A stretch of 64,000 bases of DNA from Eubacterium saphenum ATCC 49989 (GTDB lineage: Bacteria > Bacillota > Clostridia > Peptostreptococcales > Anaerovoracaceae): assembly GCA_000161975.1 (NCBI GenBank), contig GG688422.1, forward strand, positions 555,824 through 619,823, given 5' to 3'. Shown here piece after piece: positions 52,519-61,146 of this stretch (position 1 is its first letter; the number at the start of each line of letters is the position of its first letter). Made by a program: the position numbers and the translations under genes. The notes under the pieces are model-generated. The model was not told the DNA's origin, searched no databases, and worked only from the letters and a program-made list of their open reading frames with translations.

Positions 52519-53646
52519 TCAGCAGAATTTCATTTCCACATATGTTATTTTATCCACTATGAATTTCGCGATATCGGCGGTTTCCGTGCCTGTCACCTTT
52601 ACATATTTATCAACAAACTTAGCCAATCTGTCGAAATCATATTCATCTTGCGTTATTTTCTGCATTACTTCCTTCGCTGTATAACATATATCACTCGGCA
52701 TTTCGTGAATGTAGTCTATATACATATCACGCTTTAAAGAATATTCTTCGTAATCATATGCGTAGAAATACACAGGCTTTTTGGCAATGCCTGCCTCATA
52801 AACGATACAACTGTAGTCTGAGATAACGACATCGGCTGCAGTTATTACTTCAAAAGAACTAAATTCATCGGCGGTTATAACCCTGTCATCATTGAGCCTT
52901 GCAAGATCAAGCGGATGAAGTTTCACTATTAAATTGTATTTATCATAGTCGATATTGTCTGCAAGCGCTTTGACAGCTTTGATGATAGTACTGTCGTTTT
53001 TCCTGAAAGTGGGCAGGTACACTATATTTATCCTATCCTTCATGGTAGGATACCTTCCTTTTATCTTTTTAGAAGTAACACTCACATAATCTTTATCTTG
53101 AAGCAGCTCCACTCTGGGTAGAGGCAATATCGCTATCTTATCGGAATCGACATTAAAGCCATCCATCAAGTGCTCTCTATACTCAGGCGATGCGCAAAGC
53201 ACATAATCATACCCTTCGTGCATATGTAATGCCTTGGCCATGCCTTGGCTGCTACCTTCCGCCTGATCCAAAATGCTGAGTCCGAATTTCTTCATGGTCC
53301 CTACCGAATGCCACATCTGTATAACTAAAAGTCCATTGTGCTTCAATATACTTATAGGTATACAGTACGAATCCAATATTGCGGCATCTGCCGTAGCTAT
53401 GTGAAAAATTTGCCTTATCACATGAAAGCAATACAGTATCTTTTGTAACGCTCCCTCTCCAATGCGCTTTGCAAGTACGACAACCTTATAATCGGGATAC
53501 AATTCGTTTAGCTTGGCCCTTAGCAACTTCATATCGAGAGGCACTGAATCCGCTTGCCTGCTGAGCATAACTATTTTCTTCCCACGCTTAAAGATTCTGC
53601 ATACGTAATATATTAACTGTAAAATGAAAATCAAAACCTTCATAAT
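52519..53646 (-). CDS. CDP-glycerol:glycerophosphate transferase family protein (TagF/TarF-like)
   Basis: About 375 residues if the ATG at 53646 is used (AGGTGG just upstream, followed by the hydrophobic MKVLIFILQLIYYVC); the frame opens 18 codons earlier at 53700, beside the upstream terminator. The family motifs are IQMWHSVGTMKKFG, LPLPRVELL, IVYLPTFRKND, LIVKLHP and the catalytic-type VISDYSCIVYEAGIAKKPVYFYAYD near the end. Such enzymes add or polymerise glycerol- or ribitol-phosphate in teichoic acid synthesis at the membrane. It is not in the exporter operon but would feed the same pathway. Confidence 0.85.
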   Translation of the reverse strand: MMKVLIFILQLIYYVCRIFKRGKKIVMLSRQADSVPLDMKLLRAKLNELYPDYKVVVLAKRIGEGALQKILYCFHVIRQIFHIATADAAILDSYCIPISILKHNGLLVIQMWHSVGTMKKFGLSILDQAEGSSQGMAKALHMHEGYDYVLCASPEYREHLMDGFNVDSDKIAILPLPRVELLQDKDYVSVTSKKIKGRYPTMKDRINIVYLPTFRKNDSTIIKAVKALADNIDYDKYNLIVKLHPLDLARLNDDRVITADEFSSFEVITAADVVISDYSCIVYEAGIAKKPVYFYAYDYEEYSLKRDMYIDYIHEMPSDICYTAKEVMQKITQDEYDFDRLAKFVDKYVKVTGTETADIAKFIVDKITYVEMKFC

Positions 53647-53709
53647 CCACCTATAAGAGTTATCATAACGGCGATAAGGATGCTGAAGTATCACTTCCAT
53701 ACCCGCCTA

Positions 53710-53752
53710 CTTAAAAGCTCACCCTTATCAATAACTGATGCGGGTGAGCTTT
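53710..53752 (-). terminator. Terminator of the InlB-repeat surface protein gene
   Basis: On the minus strand AAAGCTCACCC and GGGTGAGCTTT form a perfect 11-bp stem with a loop of 17 bases, followed by TTTAAG. It lies 35 bases past the surface-protein stop and only 10-65 bases before the possible starts of the TagF-like gene. Confidence 0.85.
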
Positions 53753-53786
53753 AATCTTACGTGTTAAACCTTGACTAAAAGCTTAA

Positions 53787-55574
53787 TTATTTTAGCTTTA
53801 TCTTCTTAGAGAACTGCCATCCACTTACGAATTTAGCATTGCCATACTTGAATACGGCTCTAATTCTGTACTGAACAAACCACTTCTTCTTTAGAGCTTT
53901 CTTGTCAACAGCCTTCATTTTGCTGAATTTAATGCCCTTGAACTTCTTAAGCTTTTTAGCGTTCTTAGCTGTAGCCTTTTGCAATTCAAATGTCATTGCG
54001 CCTTTTACGCCCTTCCAAGTAACGGTAGCTACATACTTGCCCTTTACTTTCTTGATTTTAACTTTGAATGTCTTCTTGTTGACCTTACCTAGAACTGCTG
54101 CGCCTGCAACTTCACTCTTTGTTGAATATACAACTCCATCTACCTGCTTAAATATCGTAACTCTGTAGAGGTATGCACCCGCTTTAACGCTTGCATCGGT
54201 GTACTTTGAGTTTGGTGCCAATTCTTCAGCGCCTGCAACAGGTTTAAATTCTCCCTTAGGATAATCCGCTCTCTCAAGTGCCATAGACTTTATGCCTTCA
54301 AGTGTCGCAGAAGCAGGTGTTGTATCTACAACTACCTTACCCTTTTCTACGGATAGCTTAGGTGCATCTGCACTTGCGTGCCAGTATCCTACTAGATCTT
54401 CCGCTGCGCCTTCTATTTTTACGTTTTCTCTTTCAACAATAGCTGATACGGCATATAGATATGTCTTGCTTGGCTCCAAGTTTTTCTTATCTGTATAACT
54501 GATGTTGCCATCTGCATCAGGCTTAACTGTAGATACTTCTCCGATGCCTTCTACATTATCCTTTGTAGTTCCTCTGTAGATTTTGTAACCTACAACCTTA
54601 TCTCCTGCATTTAGCTCGTTAGTAGGGAAAGGTTTGAATTTTAGGCTTACTTCATCTCCTGCAACCGTTTTTACCTGTATCATTTCCTTTTTGATACCGA
54701 GTTTTTTATTGTCCTTGTTTACGCCTTTACCATAAACAGCATATACTGTCATAGTTCCTGTAACAACGGTGTCTTTATCAAAGTCAGGTGCTGTTGCACT
54801 TTGAGATGCGGCCCATCCTAAGAATTTATTTTCTTCCGGATTTGATGAAGCATTAGGAATAGGTTCTTCAGCTAGGAATTTATCTCCCATTGCAGTCCCT
54901 CTTTTAATGTCTTTAACTGTCTTAACAGTTGCATTGTCACTGAACTTTCCACCGTTAGCATAGAAAGTTACAGAAACTTCAGCACCGTCTTCTATCTTTT
55001 CCCACACTGCATACAAAGTAGTATTTGCATCGAATGTAGTTTCAGGTGTAACATCAGGAGTCTGTGCGTCTCTTGTAGTTGCCCATCCTGCAAGAATGTG
55101 TCCTTCCTTATACATGCCTCCCGTAGGTAGTAGATCGCCCAAAGCGGTTCCCTTATCAATGCTTGCAGGTTCAGGTTCACCTTCACCGCCATTCGGATCA
55201 AAGGTAATACTTATTGATGGAGTGCTTTTTTCATATACTGCATAAACATCAGTATCTCCTTTATTTACTCCGGCATGCGCCTCATTTATGTCAGCCTTTG
55301 TAGAGCTTGACGCTAATGACCAACCTAGGAAATTAGATCCGTCCTTTTTAGGGTGCTCTATGTTTGCAGTAGCTTCACTCCAAGCAGTACCCTCGTCAAA
55401 ACTTTTCTTAAGTTCTTTCTTTCCGTCAGCAAACTTACCACCGTTAGCATGGAAAGTTACTTCGTGCTGCACTGGATTTGCTGACGCAATATTAAGATTG
55501 CCTGCCATCAATCCTACCATCATAATCATTGCGATCACGATAGTAAGCGTTTTGTTTTTCTTCAACTTCAACAT
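53787..55574 (-). CDS. Secreted surface protein with InlB B-repeats and basic C-terminal domain
   Basis: 595 residues from the ATG at 55574 (GGAGG six bases upstream). A signal peptide (about 1-32, ending ASANP) precedes three Listeria/Bacteroides (InlB B) repeats at about 35-110, 115-195 and 198-285, each with FxANGG or FDPNGG, a GWA/GWS and a VYAV/LYAVW end. Fibronectin-III-like modules follow to about 480. The final 110 residues are very Lys-rich. There is no LPxTG, SLH or choline-binding signal, so the basic C-terminus may hold it to the anionic wall. Surface adhesin or matrix role is an inference. Confidence 0.85.
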   Translation of the reverse strand: MLKLKKNKTLTIVIAMIMMVGLMAGNLNIASANPVQHEVTFHANGGKFADGKKELKKSFDEGTAWSEATANIEHPKKDGSNFLGWSLASSSTKADINEAHAGVNKGDTDVYAVYEKSTPSISITFDPNGGEGEPEPASIDKGTALGDLLPTGGMYKEGHILAGWATTRDAQTPDVTPETTFDANTTLYAVWEKIEDGAEVSVTFYANGGKFSDNATVKTVKDIKRGTAMGDKFLAEEPIPNASSNPEENKFLGWAASQSATAPDFDKDTVVTGTMTVYAVYGKGVNKDNKKLGIKKEMIQVKTVAGDEVSLKFKPFPTNELNAGDKVVGYKIYRGTTKDNVEGIGEVSTVKPDADGNISYTDKKNLEPSKTYLYAVSAIVERENVKIEGAAEDLVGYWHASADAPKLSVEKGKVVVDTTPASATLEGIKSMALERADYPKGEFKPVAGAEELAPNSKYTDASVKAGAYLYRVTIFKQVDGVVYSTKSEVAGAAVLGKVNKKTFKVKIKKVKGKYVATVTWKGVKGAMTFELQKATAKNAKKLKKFKGIKFSKMKAVDKKALKKKWFVQYRIRAVFKYGNAKFVSGWQFSKKIKLK

Positions 55575-55631
55575 CACATTCCTCCTTCATTAAAGTTACG
55601 ACCAAAATGTCTATTTAACATTTTACCTCAT

Positions 55632-55660
55632 TTTATACAAATTAAAAGTTTTTTTTGCAA
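55632..55660 (-). promoter_or_regulatory. Promoter of the surface protein gene
   Basis: On the minus strand -35 is TTGCAA (55655-55660), the spacer is 17 bases and -10 is TATAAA (55632-55637), about 60 bases upstream of the ATG. Confidence 0.7.
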
Positions 55661-55710
55661 TTTTTATGAAAAATTTCACATTAAATTCAAAAAACCTTGC
55701 CTCAAGTAGC

Positions 55711-57159
55711 TTATATACACTTTATTTTGTAATTTCGTCTGACTCCTGAGCTTGAAGTAACAGTCACCACCACCGTCTTTCCCTTAACTAAAACTATTCT
55801 TTTGGTTTTAACGTGCGCTCTTGCATCTGAAAGCTTCAATTCAATTTCTAAAAACTTCTTTTTCGGTTTAAGTTTTGCAACATACTTAAATCTATATCTG
55901 TCCCATTTCTTAGTGAGCTTGCCGGCGGATATCTTCACCGACCTGATGAAGTTATCATTATTACCCCTTGCCTTCGGTTTGCTACAAGCATTTTTAGGCA
56001 TGTTTGTATATACGGGGATTCTAAACGTGAGCTTTGCGTTCTTACCTCTCTTATAGCCTCTTTCAAACCTCCTCGTCTCGGCGAACGCTCCTTGCACGTT
56101 TGTCATATACTGATGTATAGCCTTGCCTTTCACTACATTGAATTTTTTAAGATAAAAGGTATCCTGCCCACCTCTCACATAGTTTACACCATAGTAAAGG
56201 GCTCCTCCCAATATGGATTTTATCTTATTATTCCAAGGTCTTCCGTATGAAGCCTTCTTCATTTTCGCCTTAGCAAAAATAAGCCCGTTTAAAACCGGTC
56301 CTCTGTTACTGTGCGCATACGCTCCTATATTAAAATGATTGTATATATTCTTAAACCCCCTGTGTTTACCGCTTATGCATCCTCCGTAACCGCTAAATCC
56401 CTGCTCAACCAATATCATGGAAGAAAGCACATACGGATTTACACCCGAGCGCTTTCCGGCTTTTAACAAATACGTAGAGTAACGCTTGCTCTTCTTATAC
56501 GGCTTCCCATCCAGAAAACTGTTTTTCACCACAGCCTCTATACCTTCGATGCTTTGATAAGACTCATATCTGTGGCTCAAAAATTGAAAAACATCCGTTG
56601 CGTTCATGAAATTTCTGGGATCCATATAAAACTTCGTAATGCCTTCGCTCGCCGCAACCCAAGCTCCGCCGTCTTTACCTATATATCTATGCCTCTTCCA
56701 ATCATAGCACCCCTTTTCCATAGATTTCCAGCTGCTTGGCGAGTTCCAATAGATAAGCGAACAATTCCTTTGGCTTGATACAGCCGCGCCGAAATTCCCA
56801 CGCTTATCCGCCTTGAATACCCATTTAGGATATTTTTTATGTAACTTAACAAGCCTCTTTATATAGCTCTCAGGAAATCCCTGTTTTCTCAAACCTGCAA
56901 CAAATTTATCAGGTTTCCTAGGCTTAGCCTTCTTAAGCTTCACCTTAGCGCTACTTTTAAATTCTGCGTCATTATTAGACCCGTTGCTCTTAGCTCCGGA
57001 TTGTTGATTTGCGCTACTTTTTAAATTTACGTTATTTTTAGACTTTATAGGCTTCGCTTCAAGGCTCCCGCTTATAAAACAGGAAGAAAACACCTGCACC
57101 GCACACAGCGCCGCAAGTATCCCCGCTAATATCTTTTTATTGATTCCCTTAACTCTCAT
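55711..57159 (-). CDS. Secreted glucosaminidase (GH73-like autolysin)
   Basis: 482 residues from the ATG at 57159 (GGGGAG four bases upstream). A signal-type N-terminus (about 7-30) is followed by a Ser/Lys-rich low-complexity stretch, a short domain with the KQGFPESYIKRLVKLHKKYPKWVF motif, and a glucosaminidase domain with the catalytic-type Glu in SSMILVEQGFSGYGG plus YNHFNIGAYAH. A basic C-terminal beta-rich domain follows. It should cleave the GlcNAc-MurNAc backbone of peptidoglycan. The upstream domain is that seen in Clostridial beta-N-acetylglucosaminidases. Very basic overall, which would favour wall binding. Confidence 0.85.
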   Translation of the reverse strand: MRVKGINKKILAGILAALCAVQVFSSCFISGSLEAKPIKSKNNVNLKSSANQQSGAKSNGSNNDAEFKSSAKVKLKKAKPRKPDKFVAGLRKQGFPESYIKRLVKLHKKYPKWVFKADKRGNFGAAVSSQRNCSLIYWNSPSSWKSMEKGCYDWKRHRYIGKDGGAWVAASEGITKFYMDPRNFMNATDVFQFLSHRYESYQSIEGIEAVVKNSFLDGKPYKKSKRYSTYLLKAGKRSGVNPYVLSSMILVEQGFSGYGGCISGKHRGFKNIYNHFNIGAYAHSNRGPVLNGLIFAKAKMKKASYGRPWNNKIKSILGGALYYGVNYVRGGQDTFYLKKFNVVKGKAIHQYMTNVQGAFAETRRFERGYKRGKNAKLTFRIPVYTNMPKNACSKPKARGNNDNFIRSVKISAGKLTKKWDRYRFKYVAKLKPKKKFLEIELKLSDARAHVKTKRIVLVKGKTVVVTVTSSSGVRRNYKIKCI

Positions 57160-57463
57160 AATTCTCCCCACACTGACCACTTTAGTTTACAGTCCTATAT
57201 TCCAGTTACTTCATTCCCCGTTCATAACCTAACCGCTTCATTCCAAGTTCGCTTCCTTGCACGCCGACTCGGCTAAATGCAATACATGTTGCCTTGTCTT
57301 TATGTATCCCGAAATTGCTATACATAGAATATATCTCTTGCATACGCTCTACCGGCTTGCCATGAATATAACATCAGCAGCAAACATACACAGATGTTTA
57401 CTCCTGAATGTTTTCTACTTGCTTTACCGTATTTATCAACTCATCAATATTTTTCGGGTTAGT
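57160..57463 (-). other. Long (~300-nt) leader of the glucosaminidase gene
   Basis: A near-consensus promoter ends at 57464, so almost 300 nt are transcribed before the glucosaminidase ATG. The leader contains an open frame of 45 codons on the same strand (57206-57343, beginning MQEIYSMYSNFGIHKDK, weak ribosome site) and a repeated GGAATGAAG at about 57211 and 57237. I looked for c-di-GMP and c-di-AMP riboswitch cores and did not find them. It may hold a leader peptide or an unknown regulatory RNA. Confidence 0.4.
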
Positions 57464-57492
57464 ATTATAACAATATATCGAAAACAATGCAA
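57464..57492 (-). promoter_or_regulatory. Promoter of the glucosaminidase gene
   Basis: On the minus strand -35 is TTGCAT (57487-57492), the spacer is 17 bases and -10 is TATAAT (57464-57469). It begins 34 bases past the stop of the gene at 57526. Confidence 0.7.
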
Positions 57493-57525
57493 ACAAAGTT
57501 TCTTCGAGCTTTTCAGAAAAGCACG

Positions 57526-58173
57526 TTATTTTTTAACAAATCGCACCCAGCTGTTAAGTATATTTTTATCCGGAGCTACCCAACTAGCCTTTGCTTCTTC
57601 TCCGCCCTTTACTTCTCCCGATGCACCGGCCTTACCGCCTTTACCATGGAGTGTAAGATCATATGTATACTTTGTTTTAGCCTTGAAAAAAACCTCAGCA
57701 TTTATATTATCCCCTGCAGTAGCAATTTTCTGATCCCATTTATAGTTTTTCGGTATCTTAAGCACCTCTATTTTGCTTTTTGCTGTTGCGGCGTTCAGTA
57801 TTAATTTCTTATTCTCCACGCTTTTTATAGTTACTTCTTTAAATTTTTCTGGGTCTTTGAGCTTTCCTTCAAATTGAAATTCGTCGGATTTTAATAATTG
57901 ATTATCCTCCGTGATAGCTACCATTCTAACTCTGCTTTCTTGGATGTCCAAAACTTGCGGGATAAAATAACCATCTTTGTTTGACTTCTGCAACACAACA
58001 TTGTCCTTCCAAGCTATACCTATGGCTTTAAACTTCACATTCGTTGAGTTGGTTATATCAAGAGATTTTTTCATTTCATCGGAATAACGTTCCTTATATA
58101 TAGATCGCCCTGCAAAAACCGCAGCTACCAATAGCACTATAACTATTATCCCTATGACATGCTTACGCTTCAT
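57526..58173 (-). CDS. Single-pass membrane-anchored protein, unknown
   Basis: 215 residues: one N-terminal transmembrane segment (about 6-22), then an extracellular, mostly beta-like domain, with a Gly/Lys/Glu-rich segment near 185-200 (GKGGKAGASGEVKGGEEAK). There are no cysteines and no lipobox. It is a monocistronic gene with its own promoter, lying between the ppdK terminator and the glucosaminidase promoter. I do not recognise a family. An envelope function is suggested only by location. Confidence 0.65.
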   Translation of the reverse strand: MKRKHVIGIIVIVLLVAAVFAGRSIYKERYSDEMKKSLDITNSTNVKFKAIGIAWKDNVVLQKSNKDGYFIPQVLDIQESRVRMVAITEDNQLLKSDEFQFEGKLKDPEKFKEVTIKSVENKKLILNAATAKSKIEVLKIPKNYKWDQKIATAGDNINAEVFFKAKTKYTYDLTLHGKGGKAGASGEVKGGEEAKASWVAPDKNILNSWVRFVKK

Positions 58174-58225
58174 TTAAAACCTCCAATTTACCTTCCCTGT
58201 TCAAGGTGTTTAACTCGCCGACATA

Positions 58226-58255
58226 AATGTATCATATTCATTTTTTATTTGTCAA
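58226..58255 (-). promoter_or_regulatory. Promoter of the membrane-anchored protein gene at 57526
   Basis: On the minus strand -35 is TTGACA (58250-58255), the spacer is 18 bases and -10 is TACATT (58226-58231), about 50 bases upstream of the ATG. The 58256-58394 stretch beyond holds nothing else I can identify. Confidence 0.65.
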
Positions 58256-58394
58256 TCCTTTTTTGCATTTCTCTAAACCGAAAATTATAATATCCCGATA
58301 TACCACAAATGAAAACTTCTCGAACTTAAAGTTTCAATATACTCCTCTATAAAAGGAAGGCTATATTAATAATTCTGTTACTTAATTTACACAT

Positions 58395-58424
58395 AAACTC
58401 AGCCCCTTTTAAGGGGCTGAGTTT
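58395..58424 (-). terminator. Terminator of the recO-glyS-ppdK operon
   Basis: A perfect 14-bp stem (AAACTCAGCCCCTT/AAGGGGCTGAGTTT) with a 2-base centre; the loop would open to AAAA/TTTT. It lies 22 bases past the ppdK stop and ends in TTT on the minus strand (T-runs on both sides). Confidence 0.9.
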
Positions 58425-58446
58425 TATCATTTTCCGAGTCATCCTA

Positions 58447-61071
58447 TTACGCTTTTTCCTTGATGCTTGCTTGGGCTGCTGCCAGCCTTGCTATAGGTAC
58501 TCTAAACGGTGAACATGATACATAATCCAAACCTACTTCATGACAGAATTCTACAGACTTAGGATCTCCGCCATGTTCTCCGCAAATACCGAGTTTGATA
58601 TCAGGTCTTGTAGATCTCCCAAGCTCTACAGCCATCTTCACAAGCTTGCCTATGCCCACGGTATCAAGCGTCTGGAACGGATCCTGCTCAAGGATACCTT
58701 TATCCACGTATTCCTTAATGATCTTTCCTGTGTCATCACGTGAGAACCCAAATCCCATCTGCGTAAGATCGTTGGTACCGAAGGAGAAGAATTCCGCTTC
58801 CCTTGCGATTTCATCCGCTGTAAGTGCCGCCCTTGGGATTTCTATCATCGTGCCTACCATATACTTGAGCTCTCTGTCCTTTTCTGTAAAGCACTTCTTA
58901 ACTTCTTCTACAACCGTCGCCTTTACATCCGCCAATTCCTTTTCAGTGCCTATGAGCGGAATCATGATTTCAGGAATGATATCATAACCTTCCGATTGTG
59001 ATACGTCGAGTGCAGCCGTTATGATTGCGCGGGTCTGCATCCTTGCGATTTCAGGATAGGTTACAGCGAGCCTGCATCCTCTGTGCCCGAGCATAGGGTT
59101 GAACTCGTGTAATTCTTCTACCTTGTTTGCAAGCTTTGTTTCGTCAACGCCTATCTTCTTGGAAAGATCTGCAATCTCTTCCTTTGTATGTGGCAAAAAT
59201 TCATGTAGAGGCGGGTCAAGCAATCTTATGGTAACAGGCTTATCCTTCATCACCTTATATATTCCGTTAAAATCATCCGTCTGATACGGCAACAGCTTAT
59301 CAAGTGCCGCTTCCCTCTCTTCTACCGAATCTGCCAATATCATCTGCCTTACAGCCGTGATTCTATCCTCCTCAAAGAACATGTGCTCCGTTCTGCAAAG
59401 CCCTATGCCCTCTGCTCCAAATTCAACAGCCTGTTTAGCATCCCTGGGATTATCCGCATTAGCTCTTACCTTGAGTTTTCTCGCATCATCCGCCCACTGC
59501 ATTATAGTCGCAAAATCTCCAAGCAACTCAGGTTGAACGGTCTTAATCTCCCCTTCATATACGGTTCCCGTAGAACCGTCCAATGAAATTTTGTCGCCTT
59601 CTTTGAACACCTTGCCATCTACTTCTACAGTCTTCTTATCTTCGTCTACATTGAGCGAACTACATCCTGCGACACAACATTTCCCCATGCCTCTTGCAAC
59701 AACGGCAGCGTGACTTGTCATACCGCCTCTGGCCGTTAATATTCCTTCAGCAACAACCATGCCCGCTAAGTCCTCAGGGGAAGTTTCAAGCCTTACCAAA
59801 ATAGTCTTTTCACCGTTTTCGCTTGCCGTTACCGCTTCTGCCGCTGTGAAATAGATTTTTCCGGTAGCAGCTCCCGGAGAAGCCGGCAGTCCCTTTGCAA
59901 GCTGCGTCGCCTTCTTAAGCTCCGCATCATCAAACATAGGGTGCAATAGCTGATCTATCTGAGCAGGCTCTATACGCATTACAGCCGTTTCCTTATCGAT
60001 ATGCCCTTCCTTAACCATGTCTACTGCCACTTTTACAGCTGCAGCTGCAGTCCTCTTTCCGTTTCTCGTCTGTAGCATGTAAAGCTTATTTCTTTCAACC
60101 GTAAATTCCATATCCTGCATATCACAGTAGTGGTCTTCCAGCTTCTTAGCCGTATCCATGAATTCATTATATACATCAGGAAATTCTTCCTTCATCATGT
60201 CGATAGGCTGAGGGGTTCTGATTCCTGCAACTACATCTTCGCCCTGCGCATTTACCAGAAACTCACCAAATACCTTCTTTTCTCCATTTACAGGACTCCT
60301 TGTGAATGCCACGCCTGTACCGGATGTATTTCCCATATTACCGAACACCATCGACTGTACGTTTACAGCCGTTCCTATGCTGCCCGGTATGTCGTTGAGC
60401 TTCCTGTATAATATTGCTCTTTCGTTGTTCCATGATCTGAATACCGCCTTTACCGCCTCTAAAAGTTGCTCCTTAGGCTCCTGCGGGAAATCACGACCCA
60501 TTTCCTTCTTTACAAGCTCCTTATACTTTACGATGATGTCCTTGAGATGCTCTGTAGAAAGGTCTACATCCTGTGCGCAATTTTCTGCATCCTTCTTTGC
60601 ATCAAAAATTTCATCGAACTTTTTCTTGCTGATTTCCATTACGACATCGCCAAACATCTGTATGAATCTTCTATAGCTGTCATATGCAAAACGAGGATTG
60701 TCCGTAAGCTCGGCAAGCCCTAAAACCGTCTTGTCATTAAGTCCTAAATTCAAAATGGTATCCATCATACCCGGCATTGAAATCTTTGCACCGGATCTAA
60801 CGGACACGAGCAAAGGATTCTTAACATCTCCGAACTTCTTGCCGCTCTTTTCTTCAAGCAACGCAAGTTTTTCAAAAATTTGCTCTATAATTTCATCTGA
60901 AATCTTTTCGCCCTGTTCATAATATTCACTACAAGCCTCTGTACTTACTGTAAAGCCAAACGGTACCGGCAGGTTAATCTTGGTCATCTCCGCAAGATTA
61001 GCGCCCTTACCCCCTAAAAGATCCTTCATGTCCTTAGAACCTTCGTCGAATGAGTACACAAATTTTTTCAT
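58447..61071 (-). CDS. ppdK: Pyruvate, phosphate dikinase
   Basis: 874 residues, full length. Domains in order: ATP-grasp (LLGGKGANLAEMTKINLPVPFGFT at 18-41, VSVRSGAKISMPGMMDT), the phospho-His domain (GGMTSHAAVVARGMGKCCVAG) and the PEP/pyruvate TIM barrel (GFSRDDTG, LGICGEHGGDP with the catalytic Cys). It interconverts pyruvate, ATP and phosphate with PEP, AMP and pyrophosphate, serving glycolysis or PEP synthesis in anaerobes. No PDRP regulator is seen in the window. It is the last gene of its operon, 75 bases after glyS. Confidence 0.97.
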   Translation of the reverse strand: MKKFVYSFDEGSKDMKDLLGGKGANLAEMTKINLPVPFGFTVSTEACSEYYEQGEKISDEIIEQIFEKLALLEEKSGKKFGDVKNPLLVSVRSGAKISMPGMMDTILNLGLNDKTVLGLAELTDNPRFAYDSYRRFIQMFGDVVMEISKKKFDEIFDAKKDAENCAQDVDLSTEHLKDIIVKYKELVKKEMGRDFPQEPKEQLLEAVKAVFRSWNNERAILYRKLNDIPGSIGTAVNVQSMVFGNMGNTSGTGVAFTRSPVNGEKKVFGEFLVNAQGEDVVAGIRTPQPIDMMKEEFPDVYNEFMDTAKKLEDHYCDMQDMEFTVERNKLYMLQTRNGKRTAAAAVKVAVDMVKEGHIDKETAVMRIEPAQIDQLLHPMFDDAELKKATQLAKGLPASPGAATGKIYFTAAEAVTASENGEKTILVRLETSPEDLAGMVVAEGILTARGGMTSHAAVVARGMGKCCVAGCSSLNVDEDKKTVEVDGKVFKEGDKISLDGSTGTVYEGEIKTVQPELLGDFATIMQWADDARKLKVRANADNPRDAKQAVEFGAEGIGLCRTEHMFFEEDRITAVRQMILADSVEEREAALDKLLPYQTDDFNGIYKVMKDKPVTIRLLDPPLHEFLPHTKEEIADLSKKIGVDETKLANKVEELHEFNPMLGHRGCRLAVTYPEIARMQTRAIITAALDVSQSEGYDIIPEIMIPLIGTEKELADVKATVVEEVKKCFTEKDRELKYMVGTMIEIPRAALTADEIAREAEFFSFGTNDLTQMGFGFSRDDTGKIIKEYVDKGILEQDPFQTLDTVGIGKLVKMAVELGRSTRPDIKLGICGEHGGDPKSVEFCHEVGLDYVSCSPFRVPIARLAAAQASIKEKA

Positions 61072-61146
61072 TATATTCCCCTTCTATACAATAAACTACT
61101 ATTATCAACTGCAGTTGCAGCTAATTACAAAATTCACAGTAAGCCA

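Noticed and set aside
57160..57463. c-di-AMP (ydaO) or c-di-GMP riboswitch before the glucosaminidase gene
   Set aside because: The expected conserved blocks of either class could not be found by eye; only a long leader can be claimed.
57361..57520. A minus-strand open frame of about 40 codons ending KNIDELINTVKQVENIQE
   Set aside because: It looks protein-like but has no acceptable start codon or ribosome site, and it contains the glucosaminidase promoter; probably chance or an old remnant.
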